From Vibrio pelagius (lineage in GTDB: Bacteria > Pseudomonadota > Gammaproteobacteria > Enterobacterales > Vibrionaceae): a DNA stretch of 64,000 nucleotides. Where the stretch lies: NCBI RefSeq assembly GCF_024347575.1, contig NZ_AP025504.1, positions 496,001 through 560,000 on the forward strand. The letters are read 5' to 3'. A program made the position numbers and the translations under genes. The notes beneath the pieces were generated by a model that did no database searches, was not told the DNA's origin, and was given only the letters and a program-made list of their open reading frames with translations. This document shows positions 1 through 8,478 of the stretch, in pieces. Every line of letters begins with the position of its first letter. Within the stretch, counting starts at the first letter, position 1.

Positions 1-272
1 CTCCAATTGACTGCACCCTCTGACTCGGTACGATCAGCGTCAAACACAATATAATCCGATGCACCTTCTGCTTTCACAATCTCAACTTTACCCTTAAAGC
101 CAACTTGAGAGAGCTTCATAGCTAAGTGCTCAGGAGCAGTATCAAACACTACCTTCATAAACGGCAGTTGCTCAGCATGAACAAAACCATGTTCATTAAA
201 CAATTCCATTGCTTGAACTAAATGATCTGAATCGGTCAACTCAATAATTTCTACAACTTCTTCCAACAACAT
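1..272 (-). CDS. Hypothetical protein, partial (C-terminus beyond the left edge)
   Basis: An open frame runs leftward from an ATG at 272-270 to the window edge without a stop. The visible 90 residues begin MLLEEVVEIIELTDSDHLVQ and are acidic and soluble, with no signal peptide or membrane segment. I do not recognise the family. It is separated from the downstream mdlB gene by about 285 bases and would be transcribed from its own promoter in that gap. Codon use looks like that of its neighbours. The call as a real gene rests on the uninterrupted frame and the protein-like composition only. Confidence 0.6.
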   Translation of the reverse strand, partial: MLLEEVVEIIELTDSDHLVQAMELFNEHGFVHAEQLPFMKVVFDTAPEHLAMKLSQVGFKGKVEIVKAEGASDYIVFDADRTESEGAVNW

Positions 273-557
273 TTTCTATTCCATATTCGCCAGAAAGTGA
301 CTGACACGAGCATTCGGTTGTCGCTCGTATACATTTCAGTGTTTTAAAAACACTCCTTTAGTAGTATCGAGAGAATAACATATTTCCCGAAGTAAAATAT
401 GTTTATTTCGGCCATTTCCTTGATACAAAACTGGGTGCTTTTTCTTGCTTGTTAATGATAAATCTATCGTTTAACGACCATCAGCTCAACTATTTAACCA
501 TAAGTAATGCTCTGCAATCCTTTAGGTTGATTGCATTTTTATAATGTTGGGGAACTA
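273..557. other. Intergenic region; inverted repeats, candidate plus-strand terminator at 513-540
   Basis: No gene is seen here. A 9-base inverted repeat (AACATATTT / AAATATGTT) lies near 377-402. At 513-540 a 7-base stem (TGCAATC / GATTGCA) is followed by five T residues on the plus strand, which is the shape of an intrinsic terminator. Neither neighbouring gene is on the plus strand, so the terminator has no obvious client; it could be chance or the end of a small transcript. The promoter of the leftmost minus-strand gene should lie in the left part. Confidence 0.35.
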
Positions 558-2342
558 TTACGCTCCAACCACTTGTTGATCGCTGGTTTCTACGATGGAC
601 TCATTGAGTAGCCCTGCATATACACCATTGTGGTCAACCAATTGTCTGTGATTACCTCGTTCAACGATCTGACCCTTCTCTAACACCAAAATTATGTCGG
701 AGTGACGAACGGTACTCAGGCGGTGTGCAATGGCAATCACTGTCTTCTCTTTGAACAGCTTTTGCATTGCTTTTTGGATCAGATTTTCCGTTATCGAATC
801 AACCGAGCTGGTTGCTTCATCGAGCATCATTACCTGCCCACCTTGCGCTACCGCACGAGCAAATGAGAGCAATTGTGTCTGACCCACAGACAGATTCGAG
901 CCGTTCTTATCAAGCTGGAAATCATACCCATCAGGCAACTGCTGAATGAACTGGTCCGCATACACATAACGCGCAGCTTGCTCAACTTGTTCACGCGAAA
1001 CATGTGCTTTACCTAGAGCGATATTGAAATGAACACTCTCTTCAAAAAGATGTACGTCTTGCATCATCAATGAAAACAGGTGCGCTGAGTCTTCCATTGA
1101 AATATCTGACAACTCGATGCCGTTAAGCAGAATGCTGCCTTCATAATTCTGATAGGTTTTCGAAATCAAACGCATGATCGTCGACTTACCAGAACCTGTC
1201 GAACCTACTAACGCAATCTGATGGCCTTTCTCTAAAACGAAAGAGACATCCTTGAGTACATATGGTGCGTCCGGCTTGTAACGGAAGCTGACATTCTTAA
1301 ATTCCAAACTCACAAAGTCACGTAGTTGCTCTTCAACTTGATGTGACGGCAGCAGTTTGCTCCCCTGCTCCTCTGTCGGCTCAACAAACAGCTCTTCAAT
1401 GTGGTCAAAGGCTGCAAACGAGCTCTGAATTGAGGCGATTTGCGAGGTAAAGTCACGAATCGGAACAAACACTTTCTCTAAAGTATTGATGAAAGCGATC
1501 AATACACCCAGAGTCAAGCTGCCTTGTAGAACTTGCTCTGAGCCAAACCAAATCATCAATGCAATGGTTATCGAGGTGACACCGGAGATCACCGAGAATA
1601 GAATCGCATCGTACTTATTGATCTTCTTCTGCGCTCTCAAAAACTCGTCGGTATAGCCTTTGAATCTTTTCTCGACGGCTTCTTCAGCACGATACAGCTG
1701 AACGGTTTTCATGCCTAACAAGGCTTCTTGTAGAAAACCAATTCCGCGTGCCAATGTCGAACGGGTAATCAGATGCATCTGACGCAGCTTGTTTCGGACA
1801 AACACCGTCAAGTACATCACCGGTGGCATCACCACTAATACGATCAGGGTGAGCTTCCAATCGATGTAAAACATCATCCCAATCAGAGCGAGCGTATTCA
1901 GCGTGTCTTTTACCAAACCGACCACAGATTGAATGAAGGTTTCACCAATGGTTTCAAGGTCACTGGTTAGACGTGATAGCGTGATGCCAATCGGAGTGTT
2001 ATCAAAGTAGCTACGTGGAAGCTTGAGAACACGAGCAAACAGCACCGAGCGCATATCTGTGATGGTCAGCTGCCCTGTTTTTCTAAGGTTGTACGAGTAT
2101 GTCGTATCAACCACATAGCTGACGATAAGTACTACTACCAGGTAGAACACATATTCCAGCAAGCCATCGATATTACCATTACTCAATTGAACGTCGATGA
2201 CTTGAATGATCAGCCACGGAAACAGCAAACTCGTCATAATGGTGAGCGGCAGCATCGCAATACCGATAAATGCGGTGCGCTTGTACTTCTTCGCAAACTG
2301 CAGGAAGTGTTTGAGATATTGAATATCAACGCCTTTTAACAT
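558..2342 (-). CDS. mdlB: ABC exporter subunit, MdlB-type (permease fused to ATPase)
   Basis: Half-transporter of the type I ABC exporter family, 594 residues: six membrane helices in residues 1-320, then a nucleotide-binding domain. The Walker A motif GSTGSGKST is near residue 380, the signature is LSVGQ near 482 (second Gly of LSGGQ region replaced by Val), and Walker B ends in LDEATSSVD near 510 with the catalytic Glu present. Its start overlaps the end of mdlA by 7 bases, so the two are translationally coupled and should form a heterodimer in the inner membrane. In this family one ATP site is complete and the other degenerate; here MdlB gives the intact Walker B and the altered signature. 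The substrate is unknown; E. coli MdlAB is annotated as a multidrug-type exporter without a firm substrate. Confidence 0.9.
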   Translation of the reverse strand: MLKGVDIQYLKHFLQFAKKYKRTAFIGIAMLPLTIMTSLLFPWLIIQVIDVQLSNGNIDGLLEYVFYLVVVLIVSYVVDTTYSYNLRKTGQLTITDMRSVLFARVLKLPRSYFDNTPIGITLSRLTSDLETIGETFIQSVVGLVKDTLNTLALIGMMFYIDWKLTLIVLVVMPPVMYLTVFVRNKLRQMHLITRSTLARGIGFLQEALLGMKTVQLYRAEEAVEKRFKGYTDEFLRAQKKINKYDAILFSVISGVTSITIALMIWFGSEQVLQGSLTLGVLIAFINTLEKVFVPIRDFTSQIASIQSSFAAFDHIEELFVEPTEEQGSKLLPSHQVEEQLRDFVSLEFKNVSFRYKPDAPYVLKDVSFVLEKGHQIALVGSTGSGKSTIMRLISKTYQNYEGSILLNGIELSDISMEDSAHLFSLMMQDVHLFEESVHFNIALGKAHVSREQVEQAARYVYADQFIQQLPDGYDFQLDKNGSNLSVGQTQLLSFARAVAQGGQVMMLDEATSSVDSITENLIQKAMQKLFKEKTVIAIAHRLSTVRHSDIILVLEKGQIVERGNHRQLVDHNGVYAGLLNESIVETSDQQVVGA

Positions 2343-4099
2343 ACCGCTGCCTCCGCTTCATTTTGCTGTAATTGCCAGGTCTCATAGTAGTAAGGACATG
2401 TTTTTAGCAGAGTTGAATGATCGCCTTTAGCAATCACTTTTCCTTGATTTAAGACGATGATCTCATCCATATACTCTAATGCGTTGACACGATGTGAAAC
2501 CACCAGCACCGATTGATTCTCTAAGCGTTTAAACAACCCTTCTAGAATCTTTCTTTCGGTTTCATAATCAACAGCTGAGAGGACGTTATCCATGATGATC
2601 AAGTCTGCAGGTTCTAATAGTGCTCGCGCAATACTCAATCGTTGCTTCTGCCCGCCAGATAGCATGATGCCCTTCTCTCCCACCAAGGTTTGGTCGCCCA
2701 TTTCAAGACGTGCCACATCATTCGCAAGCTGGCTAAGGTTCAACACTTCATCCACTTGTTCTTTAACAATATCGGCCTGAGTGCTGCCAAATCGAATGTT
2801 CTCTTCTACGGTTGCTGAAAACAGGTATGGGTCTTGAGTCACGGTTTTAACGTAGCGGCGCAAATCGTTGCGCGAAAACTCAGTGATGTCTTTATCACCC
2901 AGAAACACGCTCCCCGCTGTCACATCTAAATGATGATTCAAGCAGTTAACCAGTGTCGTTTTACCTGATCCAATACTACCGAGTACCCCTACTTTTTTAC
3001 CTGCCGGAATATCAAAGCTGATGTCATTCAACACTAAACGCTCTTCACCTTCGTATTGAAAACTGAGGTTTCTTACTGACAGCGTTTGGCCTTTCAGTGC
3101 TGCAACTTCATCGGTAGTTAACGTCGTTTCATCCCGTTCAGGCACCTTCGCATTCAAAATGGTTTGTGCACTGGTGATGCCCACAATGCCACGCTGGTAA
3201 ATGGTCGCAATACGCCCTAGCTGCATCAGTGGCATGGCTAACAGTACCGAATAAGTTAAGAAAGCAGTGATTTCACCTAGCGTAAGTTCTTGATTAACTA
3301 ACATGTAGCCACCTAAACCAAGAATCAGGATCTTCATTAGGTCATTGGCATAATCTAAAACAGGCATAAAGAATACTTGGATGCGTGTGATCTTCATTCT
3401 GCACTGCAACAACATCTGATTAAGCTTCTCAGTCTCTGCTCTCACCCACGGTGACATTTGTTGACTCTTTATCAAATCGATGCCCGATAGGTAACTCATC
3501 AACTGTGCAGACAAGTTCTGTAATCGCTTCATATGCTCCATATGCAGTGATTTCATTCTCACAAAACCCACGCGGAAAACAACAAACGCGATAATAATCG
3601 GAATCACTGAATACATCGTAAGTTCGGGAGAAATGCGCCACATCCACAACGGCGTTAAAGACAACGCTAATAACGCGTTGAAAAACTGCAAAAATCCAAC
3701 ACCAAACAACAAACGTACACCTTGCAAGTCGTTGTTAATGATTGAGATTAAACGTCCAGAGGCAAACTGAGAGTGGAAACTGTTTGGTAACCGATTGAGC
3801 TTTTCTAGCAGTGTGTTTTTGAGAGAAGCTTCGGTTATTCGCCCTGGATTAAGCGCATAGATACGCGACCAAGTCCGCACAATGATCATCGACACCGACA
3901 TCACCACTATGATCGCAATATACGTTTTCAACTGATCATGACCTGCCACCGACGCATCATCGATAAGATCAATCGCTAACTGGATGTAGCGAGGGATCTC
4001 GACCTGCAGCCAGTTAACGAGGAATATGAAAATAATCGCAAGCAGGTAAGACTTACGATTCAAACGCAGGTAGTGCGCGAAAAACTGAGACTTAGTCAT
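2336..4099 (-). CDS. mdlA: ABC exporter subunit, MdlA-type (permease fused to ATPase)
   Basis: First gene of the two-gene exporter operon, 587 residues, with six membrane helices followed by an ATPase domain. Walker A is GSIGSGKTT (about residue 375), the signature is canonical LSGGQKQRLSIARA (about 480), but Walker B reads IIMDNVLSAVD, with Asn where the catalytic Glu should be. That marks its own ATP site as non-hydrolytic, while its intact signature completes the active site formed with MdlB. The gene overlaps mdlB by 7 bases. An 8-base-arm palindrome at 4190-4208, upstream of its start, may be an operator. Substrate cannot be told from sequence. Confidence 0.9.
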   Translation of the reverse strand: MTKSQFFAHYLRLNRKSYLLAIIFIFLVNWLQVEIPRYIQLAIDLIDDASVAGHDQLKTYIAIIVVMSVSMIIVRTWSRIYALNPGRITEASLKNTLLEKLNRLPNSFHSQFASGRLISIINNDLQGVRLLFGVGFLQFFNALLALSLTPLWMWRISPELTMYSVIPIIIAFVVFRVGFVRMKSLHMEHMKRLQNLSAQLMSYLSGIDLIKSQQMSPWVRAETEKLNQMLLQCRMKITRIQVFFMPVLDYANDLMKILILGLGGYMLVNQELTLGEITAFLTYSVLLAMPLMQLGRIATIYQRGIVGITSAQTILNAKVPERDETTLTTDEVAALKGQTLSVRNLSFQYEGEERLVLNDISFDIPAGKKVGVLGSIGSGKTTLVNCLNHHLDVTAGSVFLGDKDITEFSRNDLRRYVKTVTQDPYLFSATVEENIRFGSTQADIVKEQVDEVLNLSQLANDVARLEMGDQTLVGEKGIMLSGGQKQRLSIARALLEPADLIIMDNVLSAVDYETERKILEGLFKRLENQSVLVVSHRVNALEYMDEIIVLNQGKVIAKGDHSTLLKTCPYYYETWQLQQNEAEAAVC

Positions 4100-4423
4100 A
4101 TAGGTCTTTCTTTGAGCCTTTTGGGGAGCGTTATCAACCAGTGTCGATGAGGGTTAACATTTACAGTACAAAGGTAACCCAAAAGCAACTAGTTGACAAG
4201 GTCAACTATAATTGAAATCCAAAATAGGCTAAAGATGATGCAAGTTCTGCTTTTCATCGCGACATGTTCAGCAATGACGTTAAGCAGCTGCCAACAAGCG
4301 TTGAACTCATACAAAAGACTCAGTTGTTATGATATAGCATTACCAAACATTATTATCCCACAGTGCTGGCCTATCTTGGTCAATACTGTTTTCAAACGCA
4401 GTAACATTTGGAACATCACGCTC
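4100..4423. promoter_or_regulatory. Divergent intergenic region with palindrome at 4190-4208 (candidate operator)
   Basis: This gap separates mdlA (leftward) from the aspartoacylase-like gene (rightward). It contains a perfect inverted repeat TAGTTGAC-AAG-GTCAACTA at 4190-4208, which includes a TTGACA hexamer. The symmetry and length fit a dimeric winged-helix repressor such as a MarR-type protein, but no such regulator is encoded in the window. An open frame extends leftward into the gap from the aspartoacylase, but its residues (rich in Cys, Ile, Asn) do not look coding. Nothing else was recognised. Confidence 0.45.
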
Positions 4424-5296
4424 ATGGACAAACTAAATCGCGTTCTACTGGTTGCGGGTACACATGGCAACGAGTTAACAGGAATCTATCTACAAAAGCT
4501 CATCAAAGACCGTTTATATAACGCAGATCGTGCGACATTTTCGGTGTTATCGATGACAGGAAACCCAGAAGCCGTTAAAAAGAACGTGCGTTTCATTGAC
4601 GACGACCTCAATCGTCAGTTTGCAGTAAAGAACAGCGATGACAGCGAAGCGAATGCTGAACAAACACTTGCGCAGAAAATCACTTCGATGCATTCAGACA
4701 ACAATAAGCAACTGATTGTTGATCTTCACAACACCACCAGCAACATGGGGGCAACCTTAATCTTGCTTTCAAACGACCCTTTCTATGAAAAGATGGGCGC
4801 GTATGTGAAACAACGTATGCCAGAATCTAATATTCTGTTTGAAGATCGCAAACCTTGGCAGGATCAACCATACCTTTGCACCACAGGTCAGCATGGCATC
4901 ATGATTGAAGTTGGCGCTCAAGCACATGGCTCGTTAACCTACAACTCATTAGAGCTAATGAAACAGATGCTTACCTTGGTACTAGACTATGTCGAAAAAC
5001 ATAATTTGGATCAGGTTGGAGAAGTCGAAAATTACGATGCCTATTACTATCTCGAAGAAGTTCAAATCCCACTCGATCACGACGGCATGCGCGCAGCAAC
5101 GGTACACCCAACAATATGCGGGCGTGACTTTGAAGTAGTTAAGCAAGGTGACCCGATACTGGCTACCTTCTTCGGATACGATGTTCTTTGGGAGAGCGAA
5201 AAAGAGGTCTACCCGCACTTTATTAACGAAAGTGCCTATAGCGCAGCGAACATCGCAATGGCATTGGCGGAAAAGAAAAAGGTCATTGTGGCCTAA
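4424..5296 (+). CDS. Aspartoacylase-like zinc hydrolase
   Basis: Member of the aspartoacylase/succinylglutamate desuccinylase family (M14-like fold), 290 residues, cytoplasmic. The zinc site is visible as GTHGNE (His14, Glu17) and DLHNTTSN (His102), and the substrate-binding stretch RFIDDDLNR and the catalytic-Glu motif MIEVGAQ are also present; these match the animal N-acetylaspartate hydrolase more closely than AstE. I start at ATG 4424 because the family begins just before the GTHGNE motif; the frame is open 77 codons further upstream but only from a TTG and with non-family sequence. The natural substrate in bacteria is uncertain: an N-acyl-aspartate or similar N-acyl amino acid. It stands alone. 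Confidence 0.85.
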   Translation: MDKLNRVLLVAGTHGNELTGIYLQKLIKDRLYNADRATFSVLSMTGNPEAVKKNVRFIDDDLNRQFAVKNSDDSEANAEQTLAQKITSMHSDNNKQLIVDLHNTTSNMGATLILLSNDPFYEKMGAYVKQRMPESNILFEDRKPWQDQPYLCTTGQHGIMIEVGAQAHGSLTYNSLELMKQMLTLVLDYVEKHNLDQVGEVENYDAYYYLEEVQIPLDHDGMRAATVHPTICGRDFEVVKQGDPILATFFGYDVLWESEKEVYPHFINESAYSAANIAMALAEKKKVIVA

Positions 5297-5369
5297 TATG
5301 TACCAACCACACGATACTCTGACGAATACCGTTGCTGGCCAGCCTCAAGCTCGAACCTTCTAAAGACAA

Positions 5370-5410
5370 AGCCCCTAAAACACAATGAAGCATTTAAGGG
5401 GCTCATTTTT
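5370..5410. terminator. Intrinsic terminator, probably bidirectional
   Basis: A stem AGCCCCT/AGGGGCT with extra A-T pairs is followed by CATTTTT on the plus strand and by GGGGCTTTGTCTTT on the minus strand. It lies between the convergent aspartoacylase-like gene and the CobW-family GTPase gene. Confidence 0.65.
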
Positions 5411-5448
5411 AACCACCTCACAATAGGCAGTTTGGCAAACTATTGGCT

Positions 5449-6447
5449 CTAAGCACTCAAGCAGCTCAGCAATTTGCTCTCTAATTCTGTATCAATTTCT
5501 GTCGCTATCACCTCTATACGGCTTTCGCTGCAATCATCCAGCTCGGTCTCCGTTAGGCCATCTGCTGTTTGGTTATAACCAAAAATGCCGTCTTGGGTGA
5601 TAAACACAGCTTTCATACGCTCTGCATCGATCGTCAATAACAGTTTAGCTACGGCTTGGCGCTCAAATACCTTGTCTGCAGAGAAACGCCATCCCTCACT
5701 GTGAAAACCTTCACCACTGTTGCTGGCTTTAATAACACCCTCTTCTGGCATTGGTAGTTCCGATGCTAATGTCTTACTGTGGCCGTGATGATGGTGATGT
5801 TGATGAGTATGTGCTTGAGTATCGCCATCAAATTCATGCTGAGCAATCTCACCGTGCTCCGCAAAAACGACTCTGGTGTTAGGTTTTGCCACCTTAGCGA
5901 CATATGCCTCTAGCTTCTCTTTATCGCCGTCTTGGTAGAGGTCAATTTTATTACCGACAACGGTATCAGCGATGGCAATTTGCTGATTGAAGGTATCGTG
6001 CTCGGTGTAACGAGGATCTACAAGTTTACGTGCATCAACCAAGGTAATGTTCTTTTTAAGCGATAGCACTGTGCGATAGTGCTCAGATGATAAGACCTGC
6101 AATACTTCTTTTGGATGACCCAAACCAGTCGGTTCAATCAGTAGGCGATCAGGCTTGGCTTCAGTGAGCAGTTGATTAAGCGCTATCTGCATAGGTAAAC
6201 CAGCCGCACAGCACATACACCCACCTGGGACTTCACGAATAAACACCGATTGAGCGTCAGGCTTCTGTCCCTGTATCAGTCTGCCATCCACACCTATCTC
6301 ACCAAACTCATTAACCAGCACAGCCCATTTCTCACCTTCCGATTTGTGCTTCATTAAGTTAAGAATGGCAGAGGTTTTTCCCACCCCAAGGAAGCCGGTA
6401 ATAATATTGGTGGGCACTCCAGAAATAGAAGCTTGTTTAGAGCTCAT
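5449..6447 (-). CDS. CobW/COG0523-family zinc-binding GTPase (putative metallochaperone)
   Basis: G3E-family P-loop GTPase of 332 residues. Walker A GFLGVGKTS is at 18-26, the zinc-binding GGCMCC (CxCC) at 75-80, the base-recognition NKID at 166-169, and a His-rich metal-binding stretch at 213-223, followed by a CobW C-terminal domain. COG0523 proteins are reported to hand zinc to client enzymes under zinc limitation. I start at ATG 6447, which has AGGAGA six bases upstream; this overlaps the end of the carbonic anhydrase-like gene by 11 bases, so it is coupled to it. Its operon partners are paralogues of zinc-dependent enzymes, which fits a Zur-controlled zinc-sparing set. Client protein unknown. 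Confidence 0.9.
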   Translation of the reverse strand: MSSKQASISGVPTNIITGFLGVGKTSAILNLMKHKSEGEKWAVLVNEFGEIGVDGRLIQGQKPDAQSVFIREVPGGCMCCAAGLPMQIALNQLLTEAKPDRLLIEPTGLGHPKEVLQVLSSEHYRTVLSLKKNITLVDARKLVDPRYTEHDTFNQQIAIADTVVGNKIDLYQDGDKEKLEAYVAKVAKPNTRVVFAEHGEIAQHEFDGDTQAHTHQHHHHHGHSKTLASELPMPEEGVIKASNSGEGFHSEGWRFSADKVFERQAVAKLLLTIDAERMKAVFITQDGIFGYNQTADGLTETELDDCSESRIEVIATEIDTELESKLLSCLSA

Positions 6448-6997
6448 TGGCGATTCTCCTATAGCCTTGAACAAGAGTGTGATTCGCTGATACAACCGAT
6501 TCAGAAAACGCCGAATACTCTGGCGGCACTTTAGAGATACTATTTAAGTCAAATTCAGCACCAATATTGGTCATCGGAGGCACATGGAAACTCTCTGGAA
6601 GGTCTCTTCCATCAACCACACAGTTATGGCGGATCACACAGCCTTTACCAATAACAGTATTGAATACCACGGAGTTGAAGCCAATAAAAACGTCGTCGCT
6701 CACTTCACAAGGTCCGTGAATAATTGAGCGGTGGGCAATAGAAGAGCGTTCGCCAATGGTGACCGCCGCACCTGCTTTCGAATGAATCACCACCCCATCT
6801 TGGATGTTGGTATCGCGCTTAATAACAATTGCTTCCATATCGCCCTCTTCATTCACCTCGTCAGCACGAATAACAGCGTATGGGCCAATAAATACATTCT
6901 CTTCGATAATAACCTTACCGCAGATGATGGCTGTAGGATCGATAAATGCCTTTTCAGAGACTTGCGGCATATGACCGCTTGGATTTTTTCTTAACAT
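6437..6997 (-). CDS. Gamma-class carbonic anhydrase-like protein (hexapeptide repeat)
   Basis: Left-handed beta-helix protein of 186 residues with hexapeptide repeats. The three metal-ligand histidines of the gamma class can be placed at His72 (VVIHSK), His89 and His94 (SIAHRSIIHG), with the correct five-residue spacing of the last two. The family hydrates CO2 and can use iron or cobalt as well as zinc, which makes it a plausible replacement for a zinc-dependent beta-class enzyme. It is the middle gene of the operon, 36 bases after the dihydroorotase-like gene and overlapping the GTPase gene. Activity itself cannot be shown from sequence; some YrdA/PaaY relatives have weak or no activity. Confidence 0.85.
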   Translation of the reverse strand: MLRKNPSGHMPQVSEKAFIDPTAIICGKVIIEENVFIGPYAVIRADEVNEEGDMEAIVIKRDTNIQDGVVIHSKAGAAVTIGERSSIAHRSIIHGPCEVSDDVFIGFNSVVFNTVIGKGCVIRHNCVVDGRDLPESFHVPPMTNIGAEFDLNSISKVPPEYSAFSESVVSANHTLVQGYRRIANEL

Positions 6998-7033
6998 ACT
7001 ACTTACTCACAACAACAGGTTTTGAAACTTAAA

Positions 7034-8368
7034 CTATTTCTCAAATGCTAGGCGCATCGCTTTAACTGGTTGGTCAGTCACGGTTTGGTTCTCATACACA
7101 AGTTGACCATTGACCCAAGTGCCATCAATACGTGAAGAGAAAGTATGTCCAGCGAAAGGTGTCCAACCACAATGATATAAGCTGTTTTCGTGAGTCACTT
7201 CTGTAGAAGATTCTGTATCGACTAGCACCAAGTCGGCAAAGTACCCCTCTCGGATGAATCCACGATCTTTAATACCATAACGGATAGATGGGTTGTGAGC
7301 CGTTTTTTGAACGACCTGTACAATCGTCATACGCTCGCTATTGACGTGATCGAACAGAGTCAACAATGCGTGCTGTACAAGCGGTAAACCCGCTGGCGCT
7401 TGTTCATAAGGGACCTGTTTTTCTTCCCAAGTGTGAGGCGCGTGATCAGTCGCAATAATGTCGATTTGTCCCGTTTGAAGAGCCGCTAAGATCGCGTCTC
7501 GGTCGCTAGGGCATTTCACAGCAGGGTTACATTTGATCTGGTTACCTAAGGTTGCGTAATCTTCGTTGCTGAACCAAAGGTGGTGCACACACGCTTCAGC
7601 AGTGATGCTCTTGCTCTCAATCGGTCCTTTGTCAAACAGAGCGAGCTCTTTCTCAGTCGTAATGTGTAAAACATGCAGCTGACTGTTGTGCTTCTTAGCT
7701 AAACCAACCGCATAAGAAGAAGATGCATAACACGCCTCGTCATCTCTTAGCACTGGATGATCGTCAATTTCCAGAGTTTCTTTTGACTGCTTAAGTCTAT
7801 CTAGGTTTTGCTGGATTACCGGACCACTCTCACAGTGGGTGACGATAAGCACAGGGGAATCACGGAAGATCGCTTCTAGAGCATCCGGATCTTCAACCAA
7901 TAAGTTGCCCGTCGATGCCCCCATAAATACTTTCACGCCACAGTGAATCGCTGGATCTAATCGCTTGATCTGCTCTAAGTTGTTCTCTGTTGCACCCAAG
8001 TAGAAGGAGTAGTTTGCTAACGAGCGCTCTTCTGCGATAGCGAATTTTTTCTCCAGCGCTTCAATCGTCGTCGTCGCTGGGTTTACATTCGGCATCTCCA
8101 TGTAACTGGTGATACCTCCAGCTACCGCAGCGCGGGATTCTGATGCAATGGAGCCTTTATTGGTTAAGCCTGGTTCGCGAAAGTGCACTTGATCATCAAT
8201 CATTCCCGGAATAAGAAAACGACCTTTTGCGTCAACAATCGAGTCATCAGGATGCGCCTCAATCTCCTTTGCAATCCTATCAATGCGTTGACCAACAATT
8301 CTCACGTCAGTCTCAATGACCACCCCTTCATTCACCACTAGTGCATTTTTGAACAACGTTACAGACAT
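7034..8368 (-). CDS. Class I dihydroorotase-like amidohydrolase, first HxH histidine replaced by Gln
   Basis: Amidohydrolase-superfamily protein of 444 residues, similar to class I dihydroorotases (pyrimidine synthesis, carbamoyl-aspartate to dihydroorotate). The motif usually written DxHxHxREPG reads DDQVHFREPG, with Gln60 in place of the first metal-binding His and His62 kept. Later motifs are present: GVKVFMG (candidate carbamylated Lys), THCE, LHVLHIT and IATDHAPH. I start at ATG 8368; the frame is open further upstream to 8467 but that part lies across the promoter and Zur-like site. It leads the operon with the gamma carbonic anhydrase-like and COG0523 genes. It is probably a zinc-limitation paralogue of PyrC, or an unrelated cyclic amidase; which one is not decidable here. 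Confidence 0.8.
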   Translation of the reverse strand: MSVTLFKNALVVNEGVVIETDVRIVGQRIDRIAKEIEAHPDDSIVDAKGRFLIPGMIDDQVHFREPGLTNKGSIASESRAAVAGGITSYMEMPNVNPATTTIEALEKKFAIAEERSLANYSFYLGATENNLEQIKRLDPAIHCGVKVFMGASTGNLLVEDPDALEAIFRDSPVLIVTHCESGPVIQQNLDRLKQSKETLEIDDHPVLRDDEACYASSSYAVGLAKKHNSQLHVLHITTEKELALFDKGPIESKSITAEACVHHLWFSNEDYATLGNQIKCNPAVKCPSDRDAILAALQTGQIDIIATDHAPHTWEEKQVPYEQAPAGLPLVQHALLTLFDHVNSERMTIVQVVQKTAHNPSIRYGIKDRGFIREGYFADLVLVDTESSTEVTHENSLYHCGWTPFAGHTFSSRIDGTWVNGQLVYENQTVTDQPVKAMRLAFEK

Positions 8369-8478
8369 AGTATTTAACAAGCTCCTTTTCTTTGTTAAAG
8401 GTTGGGTTGCAGTGACCACTAGACTATTGATACCCCTCTCCGAGACAACAAAGGTGCTAACGCTCAAAATTGAGCTAC

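Noticed and set aside
4193..4213. TTGACA followed by TATAAT as a promoter
   Set aside because: The two hexamers are only 8 bases apart, too close for a sigma-70 promoter.
4193..4423. N-terminal extension of the aspartoacylase frame by 77 codons from a TTG
   Set aside because: The extension does not resemble the family, starts at a palindrome that looks like an operator, and the known family start is just before GTHGNE at ATG 4424.
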